NCBI GenBank assembly: GCA_904063045.1
Contig: CAJFCJ010000185.1
Span: 1-21,208 of the forward strand
Length of the DNA: 21,208 nt
Direction of reading: 5' to 3'
From: Dimorphilus gyrociliatus
Taxonomy: Eukaryota; Annelida; Polychaeta; Dinophilidae
The notes beneath the pieces were generated by a model. It was not told where the DNA came from, ran no database searches, and worked only from the letters and a program-made list of their open reading frames with translations. Numbering within the stretch: position 1 is the first letter of the stretch; every line of letters starts with the position of its first letter. Both the position numbers and the translations under genes were made by a program. Below, one piece after another: positions 9,772 through 19,300 of this stretch.

Positions 9772-9868
9772 TTACAAATTTCTTTCCAAGAACACTGCCA
9801 ATTGCAAAATACTTTCTTTATTGTTTTGCAATTGATGATCAAAGATTATATTCTCCTTTTCAATTTGT
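9772..9868 (-). pseudogene. Frameshifted C-lobe remnant of the kinase-like tail of gene B
   Basis: The main frame of the last exon stops at 9848-9846. One base out of frame, the same strand reads on from about 9865 through KENIIFDHQL and ILQLAVFLERNL to TAA 9774-9772. 'ENIIFD' recalls the kinase catalytic-loop end (usually DIKxENIIFD). The simplest reading is a one-base indel that truncated the tail. An unrecognised intron or a sequencing error would also explain it. No complete HRD or DFG motif is visible. Confidence 0.4.
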
Positions 9869-12800
9869 ATACCATATACCCATTTTTTCTTATTAGCTCC
9901 ATATTTCTGATTTTTAAAAATAACATAAAATTCAAATTCTGTGTAAAAATTTTATAGAAATTTACATATTTGCAAAACATATTTTCATTAAAACCAATAA
10001 TTGATAAATTAATTGATGAAAATTCCATTAAAGCAGTAACTGCTACTTTTGTACAATAAAATAGTATTTTAATATCCAAAAAATTTTCAATTTTGGTCAT
10101 ATTCAATTCAGTTTTCAAATTTTTCAGTATAACCCGTTTTCTTAAAGATTCATTAAACAATTTAGACACTAAAAAAAAACAAAAATAATAAAGTTAGGCC
10201 TATAACAAAGCAATCATTACATTTAATTTTATAAGCATCTTTAAAGGATGATATTTGAATTCTGAATGAAATACAAATATACAACAATTTAAACATTTTT
10301 TGAAAAAAAATTAATTAACATACTCTTTTTCTTTTTGTTTGTGTATCTTTGAATTTCGTATGATATTTCCAGAATAAATAAATGGATTTAAAATTGAATT
10401 TGCTGGTAAAATAGTAACAAATATCCATGTATAAGTTTTATAGGTTAGTTGACTCTGTCCAAAGGCAGCCATAAACCCTAAAAAAGATAAAGGAGTCCAA
10501 GATAAAAGATTGGAAAAGATTATTAAACTTCCAGTTTTTATAATAATCTTTAATCTTGCATATCTGGCTTCTTTATTTAAAATAGAATTATTTTGAGAGA
10601 TGAATAGTAATGTAAAGAAATAGAAAACAAGTATTATTAAACTATTAACAAATGTCAGAATTGAGAATAAGAAAAAAGAATAGAACCATCCATCTGTTCT
10701 CTTATTTGTCAGATGAATATAAAAACAGAATGGCAATCTTGAGTAGTAATTCTTTACAAAAATAAAAATGTCAGCCTATATATTAAATTAGAGTAAAAAC
10801 ATTGAATCTACAAACAGAGAAAATGAAAATTGGTAAAATGGAAAGGATTAATGATGAGAAAATTGAACTTGATGTTAAAATTGCAACAAAAATTTTGGAA
10901 AGATTCTGAAATTTAATGCCAGATTTGAATACTTTATACTTTTCAAATGCCAGCAACAGTAGGCTAAAATTTGATAGAAGAATTGAAAATGTTGCTAAAG
11001 TACCAGAAAATTTACATAAACTACTCTTCCTCCATTTTAAATCATTCTCAATGTAGATGTTTGAAAATCTTATATCTTGAATGGAAATAATTGAGAAATA
11101 GATTGAAAATAATAGATCAGCTAGAGTTGTCATTATGTTGAACAGTTGAGAAGGCCTATTGAAATTTCTTAAAATTGATACTAAGCACAAAACATTCAGC
11201 AGAAAGGAGGAGAATGATGATGTGTACATAGAAACTGATAGCAAGAATCTTATTAGGTTTAATGAAAAATGAATAAATGTTAAATTAGCACCACCTTTTA
11301 ATGGAACAGATTTTATTAAGTCTCCACAAGACATTGATTCATCTCTCTTTGTTTCACAAAATATCCTTTTCACTTTTTGCATAAAACAACAAAACTTAAA
11401 TTGATTAGTTTTCATTCTCATTAAGGATTTTAAATTGTAAAAGATGCTCTTTTCAAAATCATTTCCAATAAATGTAACATTTTTCAAGTCTAATTCTTCC
11501 AATTTCTCAAGACCTTTAAACAATTTTTTATTAGTATAGTGCTCAAAAATGGAATTTGAAAAATTCAAAAATTTAATATTTTTTGAATTTTCAAAAATGC
11601 TTTTTTTATATTGAACAATTGAAAAGCTTAAATCTAGAAATAAAATTGTATTTGGTATGAATTTTTCAAAACTATTCAATTGATTTTTGGATAGAATTAA
11701 CTTTTGTATTAAGTTTAGGTTTTTAAAATCGCTTTTATTAATCATGGTTATATGATTGTTGGTTAAATTAATATACACAATATTGAGAAATTTGCTGATT
11801 GGTTTAAAGTTGTTAAGCTGTCCATTGACTATTGTTAATTTTGTTAAAATGTAATTGGTTTCCATTGTAATATATTCAAGTAAATCTGTTGTGTTAAAAT
11901 CAATAAATTCCATAAATTTCCAGTCTTTCAGTGAACTATAATTAGCTTTTAAAACATCTTTTCTGCAATAAACACTGATAAAAGATTGACATTCACAAAC
12001 AGAGGGGCAATCTTTCATTTTGCAGAAGAATTCTTCCCTTTCATCCAATAATTTACAAGGGTTTGGAATAATTTTCTTTTTTCTTGGATGGGTTTCACAT
12101 GTTTTTGTATAATGCAGAAAATTTTGTTCTCTTCTACATTTATACAATCCATATGCAAGAACTTTATCTATTTTTTAAAATTAATCTTCATAAAATTTCA
12201 ACTATTTTAAATCTAACAATTTTTGAATTACAAACAATTTTTGCAATTAGATTCATCATCTCCTAACAAACATTCTGAAATTCCATTACATTTCAATCTT
12301 CCATCAATAAAATTTTCAAACCATTTGCATTTATACTGAAATAATGCATCTTTGGAAGAAGTGCAAGTTTCTTGATGAGTAAAAAGACGTAAATGTTTGG
12401 ATTTTTTTAATTTGTTAAACTCTGTTAATTTTAAGTTGCAATCTATTGAAGCTAATATTAAAAATGATTTTATATTATTATTAGGTAATTTTTAAACATT
12501 CAAAAAATTTTTTTTACATGATTCTTTAAAAATTTTTGCTTTGAAATTGTCTACAAAAAAGTTTTTTGCCTAATTTGAAATTTCAATTTAAAATTTCAAA
12601 ATTAGCTCACATAATGATGGCAATTTGTAAATTATTGGCAGTTTATATTCATTTTCTACTTTCTTAGGGCTTATCTTATCAGGAATTGTTAAAACACTTT
12701 GGCAATGTTTTATATCACTTCCATCAGTGCATAATCTATCTTTACATAGTTGACCAGGATTTACACATTGTTGACTAGAACATTCACTATGGAGATAATA

Positions 12801-15432
12801 GGCCTTAAGTATTTGAATATGAATGTATAAATGATTCTGTGTCATACAAATCATTTATTGGACAAGATTCTTTTACTATAAATAGTAAACTGGTAATAAA
12901 AATGACTATTTTACAAAGATATCAAGTACTCAACTGCAATATATTTCATCACTTTTATCTTTGCAGTCAAAAACATAATCACAAACCAACTGTAGCCCTA
13001 TTTTCTCTTTAGTATTAAAACATTGAAAACTATGAATGTTTAAATGACAATCAATTTCATCTGTTTTGTCTGAACAATCATTGAATCCATCACAAACAAA
13101 TTTTAAATTAATACAATAAAGATCAATTTTACATTGAAAGAATTTTGAATCACATTTCATAACTGAATTTAAACTGATATTAAAAATATTTTGAGTAGTT
13201 TCAGATTGGTAATTAACTTTTCAAAAAATTGAAATATTTTAAAATGAACAGAAAATGGAAAAATTTTAATACTCATTTCATCTTCACAAATTACATAATT
13301 GAATAATTTTTGTGAGCAATTTTCAGATGTGAAGAAACCATATTTGCCAATGTCTGGAAAAGGTCCATAGTAAAGGCAATTTATGTCCTTTTGGTTTGAT
13401 TTTGTAAATCTATACATTTTAAAACAATTAAAAATTTTTTTTGTTTTTGGGTATGTCTAAATTCAGATATGTAAGGAAACTATACACTGCTGCTAATCCT
13501 CTTTGTTTACCATCCCTTTTTTTCAAAATAATATCAATTGTTGAAACCAAATGTAGTGGTACCCTATCATTATTTAAATATTCACCATAGGTTTTGTTAT
13601 AGTAAAACCCTAATGGAAATTTTTTTGGTTGTTTATCAATTATGTCATTTTCTTTGGAATAAATCTACCTTACCTACTGGTATTAATGGTCTTACTAAAC
13701 TATGCTCTGGATTTGATATTTCTTCAAAATGGTGCTTTAAGCGAAAGGATTGTACCATATTCTCCACAAATATTCCCTCATCATAGTGAGATATACCTAC
13801 AAGTTTGTTATTACATGTTGACCTACTTTCAATATAATTTACAAATTCATCCATCTGGCATAAATAATAGCATTTTTGAATAAAGGAAAAAGTTTCCCTG
13901 CACTGACTCATTGGCTGACAATCTATATTTGAAAACTGGTAATTTAGGAGTATTCTTTTGAAAAATAAATTTTTAACCTTCAACTTTTTGACTGCACTTT
14001 ATTGATATACTGGATATATGAATTCTATTTAACCAAGTTTCATACAGATGGTCCAAACTGCAATCCTGCAAAGATTTTGCTGAGGAACTACAATTAAGCA
14101 TTATATGGGCAGGATATTTCTTTTTGTCAGATAGTAGATTATTAACAACTCCACTCCGAAATCCAAAAGATTTGCAGACAATTTGCGTTTGATAATGATT
14201 AAATTTTAAATTGGAAATGGCTAGATCATGCTTTTTGAAAACTATTTGAAGTTGTCCAGTAATAGAATTTTCAGTAGTTCTTTTAAAGAAATTTGTTTGT
14301 GTTGTATTTATTGTCAATGTAACCTCTGAAATATTAATCTTAGTTTTTGCAATTTTCAGGGGACACAGTACAGCAAATATTCTATGATACGAGAATATAA
14401 AACTTTTAGTACTTCTTGAGCAATTGCTAATATGATTGACATTTTTGTCACATCTATAGGCCATACTTTCATTCAATTTTAAATAGTAACTATCCCAATG
14501 AGGAAATGATTTAAATATAAATTCATATTGATAAGTACTCTTGCGTGATTTTTTGGGATAAGATTCCAGTTGACATAACAGTCGAAATGTAATTAATTCC
14601 TCTCCTAAAGAATTGAATTCAAACATAATTGGCACATATCTCTGTTCTTTTAACATAACTGGAACTAGAAACTCTTTTAATTTACTCTTAGGTTTGAAGT
14701 AAGTTAATTTTAAAAATGTAATGCCATCAGATTTGAATGTTTTATTCAAACCAAAACAAACATGTTCAGGGCAGTATTTTATATTGTTTGTTCGATTTTC
14801 AAGTAGCAATTGAGTAGTATTAATTTCATTATAAAATTCAACTATATTTCCACAATCATTTTGATGTTTTTCCAATAAACATTTAAGCCTATTTTGATTT
14901 GAATACCTTTCAAATACTAAACTTCTATTAAAGGATTCTGTAAAATAGTCTAACAAAAAAAAAATAATCAAGTGTGAACATTGAATAGAGATAGAAGGTG
15001 TAACTGACAAGAATTATTTGAAAGAAAACACCTGACATTTGATGCATAGGGTGACTTGTGTTTTGTAAATGTACAAGTTGAACTATGATGATTGCAAGTC
15101 AGTGAAAATCTTTGGAATTTTATTGACAGTCTGGGTTTCATTCTATAATCAAAAATTGTTTTCAATGTTGCATAAATTCTGATTTGATCATAATTATTTG
15201 GTTGTTGTCTGCAAAAGAGATTTATATCTTTTAAACTTTGTAAATCAATGTAACTATATTCCATATAATGTTTGAAATAATGCTGAGCAAAACCATCACA
15301 ATAAGCATTTGTACATTTCTTTTTTTTAAAAATAAATGATAGATCATCAGTTTTATATATCTGAATTGAGTAAATTATTACATAGTATAGAAAAATGAGT
15401 AATACCAATAAAAAACTGTCTAACCAAACCAT
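9846..15432 (-). CDS. Receptor gene B: SRCR, C-type lectin, LDLa, LRR, 7TM receptor with kinase-like tail
   Basis: Exons: 15432-15009, 14949-13978, 13922-13674, 13609-13486, 13409-13273, 13162-12935, 12875-12848, 12786-12611, 12451-12236, 12167-10801, 10751-10324, 10261-10221, 10168-9846. Introns are GT..AG, 49-159 nt, and the exons total exactly 1571 codons. Order: signal-like N-terminus; about 300 unassigned residues; SRCR ending at about 463 (VCKSFGF, LQDCSLDH, SIKC); C-type lectin domain over three exons (CYYLC ... CLYYGPF ... VICED); LDLa modules at about 636-850 (DGFNDCSDKTDE clearest); LRR-NT CPSVCEC; LRRs from about 905; LRR-CT FKFCCF; 7TM from about 1150 with EKY after TM3 and NPFIY in TM7; then a kinase-like segment. 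Core resembles relaxin-receptor/GRL101-type LGRs, which signal through G proteins. Ligand unknown. Confidence 0.85.
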
Positions 15433-15699
15433 TAGGCACCACTGAAAATATTATCCTAGTCAAACTTATGGTTTTAATTAATTCAAGGGATAAAAGAAAT
15501 ATATTAAATATAGTAGACATTTTTCAAAAATGAAAGAAAAATATAAGATAATTTATAAAGTATCATTGAATTTTTAATTTGAGAAAACATTATTTTTTCA
15601 TTTTTTGTAAAATTGTATTTTTTTAATTTAATTTTCTTTTTAAATTAAACACAACATGACTTTTATTTTTAAAATTAAAAAAAATTTAAAAAAATTCAA
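15433..15699. other. Short intergenic spacer between the two receptor genes
   Basis: Extremely AT-rich, with long A and T runs from 15580 on. It separates the end of gene C from the start of gene B by under 300 bases, so the promoter of gene B must sit here or inside gene C. No distinct TATA or other motif stands out from the background. A 'ttttcag' just before the gene B ATG could instead be a splice acceptor for an unseen upstream exon. Confidence 0.45.
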
Positions 15700-15705
15700 T
15701 TTATT
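15700..15705 (-). promoter_or_regulatory. Candidate polyadenylation signal overlapping the gene C stop codon
   Basis: Minus-strand AATAAA at 15705-15700 contains the TAA stop (15703-15701) of the last gene C exon. An overlapping stop and poly(A) signal would fit the very short intergenic distance, but A-rich sequence makes chance matches likely. Confidence 0.35.
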
Positions 15706-16300
15706 TTAATTCATTTTTTTTATTGCTAGTAATTTTTTGAATAAATTTTCTTATCAACAATCCAAAATCTTTCATGTTTTCTTTATCTTTGTATTTTTTC
15801 AATAAAACACCAATTTGGAGAAACATATCTTTTTTCTAAAGAAAAAAAATACTATTTTTGAATATAATTCCAGATTTTTTAAAAAATATTTTTTACTTTA
15901 TAAAAAAATAAATCTAATATATTATTCTCAACATGGAATTGTATTTCATGCAGTGTTTTTAAAATTTCTATTATACATTTTGCAAAATTATTCAATTCTT
16001 TTATTGATATCCTCTCCATTGCATTTGGAGGATTTTTCATGAAAATTATCTTTGCAGCAACTGTCAAAAAAAAGTTATCTTTTAACAGAAAACCACAAGT
16101 TTTGTTTAAGAGAAAACATCCCTTATGTTCATTTACATTTAATTTTTTAACCCCATCCTCAAATAATAGGATAAGAGAAACTAGTTCAGTTTTAAGTTTT
16201 AAAATTGATGTGTTTTTCATAAGTGTAAATGTAACAGTGTTACAATTACTGAATAGAGTTCTAAATATAGAACTTTTTGCTTGATTTCTGTGGATGTTAT
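15701..16300 (-). other. Kinase-like C-terminal region of gene C, catalytic centre missing
   Basis: The readable frame contains ISIKELNNFAKCIIEILKTLHE, typical of kinase helices D and E, just before where an HRD motif should stand. Here the text is IQFHVENN. After a phase-0 intron (15896-15836, 61 nt) the last exon reads KKDMFLQIGVLL, like kinase helix F (usually DVWSFGVLL). So catalytic loop, DFG and activation segment are absent. Upstream, KGCF...KDNFFLTVAAKIIF lines up with NLSIIGF...QNLNFMLFLKI in gene B, supporting shared descent. This would make it a pseudokinase remnant. The assignment rests on short motifs only. Confidence 0.45.
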
Positions 16301-19300
16301 CTTTTAGAAAATCACATTAAAATTCATTTACTTGGAAAAAGTTCCTCCTTATACAAGTTTCCAATTTTCACTTCTCTGTATAAATTATTTTTTTTTTGTA
16401 AGAAAGTTAATTAACTTATTAAATAGTTTAGTTTTACTTCTTTTGCAATCTTTTATTTTTCATATGCTCCTTAAATTTTTTCAAATGATTTCGAGCTGGA
16501 AATTCCATTGTAAAAATTATTAGAAAAATCATCATGAAAAGTCTATTTAATTTAAAACTGTAGAAAAAACTGAGAAAAAATGAATAAACAATTGACAACA
16601 TCATTAAAGAATATTGAAATATTGATAAAGAATAATTTGACTTATTTGAATTTTTAAAAATAAATCTTGTCAAGAAATGCAGGGAAATGATTAAAAAATA
16701 GAAAACTGGTAGAAATATTTTAAAGAAAAGAATAAAAAATGAATGATGATCTTCAATTAGTGGGAGAAGAATATTGCACAATGGATTTTTTAACTGATTA
16801 GACTGTTTTTGGAAAAAAATAGAAAAATCTTTTTTTAGAATATTTTTATAAATAGTATCTTTATCTTTTACATTTGACACAATAAAATATATTGAGATAA
16901 TCAATGTGAAAAAAATTGTGAAAAATCTCAATTGAATAATACTTAAAGAATGGAAATATTTAAATTTCAAACACAGGCCTAAAGTTATTGCAAATTTGAT
17001 AAACAAATTATAGATATATACATAAAATAGGCCTATGTTAAATAGTAAACAAAATTTACTATTAATCCATTTGAAATGCAATTGGTAATAATGTAATTTG
17101 TTGTATTGTAATTGTAGGAATTTCTGGTTCGTCACAACTGTAATCGTCCTTTCCAATCATTTACCAACTTGCCAAAGTACTGGTCCAAATAGAACCTTTA
17201 AAGTTCGTCCACAAATAGTCTAACAAAGGCAATTTCGGTAGAAATTGATTAACAAAACACCAGTATTTCGTCCAAAGAATATGTATTGAGTAAAATGAGC
17301 TTCTAGTTCTAAACAAGCTAGTTTAAACAACTAGCTGACGGTTAGAAAACTGAACTATCAACTGTTAATTTCGTAGGGTTTATATACTCTTTTAAGGGTT
17401 GATAGTTCACAAATTTCAATGTTCACAAAAACAAAAGTAACATTTGAAGACAAAGAAAAGTTCTAAATATGGTCATGTTTTTATTGTTTTCCTCTTCTAA
17501 ATAATAGTTGAATTTCGAAGGTTGGAGAGTTGCATAAGATGTAACAATTTTAGTAGGACAAGTCCAACAATCAAGAAAACATGTAGATTGTATATTTGAC
17601 CGTTTTTATATTCTACCTTAATAATGATATTCAATTGATTGAGTTAGTAAATTTAGCATCAGCATATAAGGAGGAAGTATATCTGATTAATGCATGTTAA
17701 AAAGAACAGTATTGTGTATACAATACTGTTGAATAGTGAATATAATCTAACCTTAGAATTTAAGCATAATTGATAATTAATTGAACTAGTTTTAGTTCGA
17801 AATCATAAATTTATGGATTAATAAATTGTAATATTAATGCTAGGTTGCAAATAGCAAATATTCTTTATATAATTCAATAGGTTTTATTACTGCATAATGT
17901 GTATGCACTGCCCTATGCGAAACTAGGTCACTACTGCTTATCTTTATCAGTGCTATCTGCATAGTACAATACTGGTTCAATACTACTTCTCTATTGTAGA
18001 ATATAGCTGACGAATGTATGTGTACAAATAATTTGAAAAATTTAAAGAGACAACTGTTATGATATAACTTAATTGTAGGATATCTTTTAAAAACATTGCG
18101 CAATGTTTCAAAAATTCAAATTGAATTATTTTTAAATAGAATATAAATATTAGCATTGAAATTATTAATATAAATTTAAAAATTATTAGAATTATTAGGA
18201 AAATTGTTGTTATTAATGAAAATAGAGGAAAAGAACAGGAAATGATAATTCTCTCTTTCCATTTACAACTTATTTTCTGCTTTGTATTTATCAATTTTAA
18301 AAAACAGCAGAAAACATTATCATCAGCCATTAAAGTGTTTAAATTATTTAAATTTTCGAAACCTAACACTTCAAGATCATCTATTTGTTCAAAAGTATCC
18401 ATTATATTCAAATATTCTAATGAAATGAGATTTTTGAATAAATCATTTCCAATTATCTTAATATCATTTTTGGACAATATTAACTTTTTTAATTTGTTTA
18501 AATCATCAAAAGTTGATTGTTTCAATGATTTTAATTGATTATGTCCCAAATTCAATTCAATAAGATTCTTGAGATTCATTAATATAGATTTTGATATAGA
18601 TTTCAGATTATTTTCTTTCAAGTTTAAAATTTGTAAATTTTTTGGAAATTCAAAAGAATTTTGATGTTGAAATTTGTTTAAAGAGAAGTCAAAATTTTTC
18701 ATATGGAGAATAATTAAATTTGAAAATGACCTCATAAAAAGAGGTAAAATTGATTTTTTAAGTTTTCCATTCAAAAATAGCCATGTAATACTGAAATTTT
18801 CTGAATATTCATTTGAATTGTTGTATGGTGTATTTAAAATATAATGAAAATGTTTAAAATTCTTTAAATATTCCCACAATTTATTAATTTTCACTGATGA
18901 ACATTCAATTGAATAATTATCTGAACAATTGCAATAGGAGTTTGGACAATTTGTAGTTTTGCATAATATTTCATCAACTCCATTTGGACAGTCTAAAATT
19001 CCATTACAAATTCTTGATTCATTTATAAATATACCTCTTTTATTGCATCTAAAAAAACCTTTAGGTTGAAATTCAACTGCAAAATAATAAAAAAAAACAA
19101 TAATATAATGGTTTAACCCCTTCATGGGTACAGTTTAACGCAGGTAGGGTTTAACCCCTATTCAAAATATAGTAATACTATACTGCAATTGTACTCATCA
19201 TCTCCATATGGACAATGGCGGAAATTGTCACACACCAATTCTATATCAATGCAATAATTGTATGTTAAACAGCTATATTGAGCTGGTGGACAGGATATGG

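Larger units (their letters stand above)
17138..18011 (-). other. Unusually long insertion/intron between TM2 and TM3 of gene C
   Basis: Gene B encodes TM2, the LKWR..LC loop and TM3 in one exon. In gene C the equivalent FKWINSKFC lies on the far side of about 870 bases with no good reading frame. Candidate phase-1 splice sites are GTCAGC at 18011 and ..TTACAG at 17138, but the exact ends are uncertain. The segment is ten times longer than most introns here, holds three inverted repeats and has more CpGs than the flanking exons. A copy of 'tagctgacg' occurs at 17332-17340 and 18004-18012, which might be a target-site duplication. No terminal inverted repeats were found. Confidence 0.6.

Noticed and set aside
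17332-18012. 9-bp direct repeat tagctgacg as proof of a transposition event
   Set aside because: No inverted ends were found next to it, and 200 further bases of unexplained sequence remain outside it; kept only as a possibility.
18242-18538. 98-residue plus-strand ORF
   Set aside because: Antisense to the LRR exon of gene C; no domain.
19077-19125. ATG at 19125 as the start of an LRR receptor (MKGLNHYIIVFFYYFA as signal peptide)
   Set aside because: The hydrophobic run is the pyrimidine tract and AG of an intron; an LDLa exon with matching phase lies upstream at 19332-19184.
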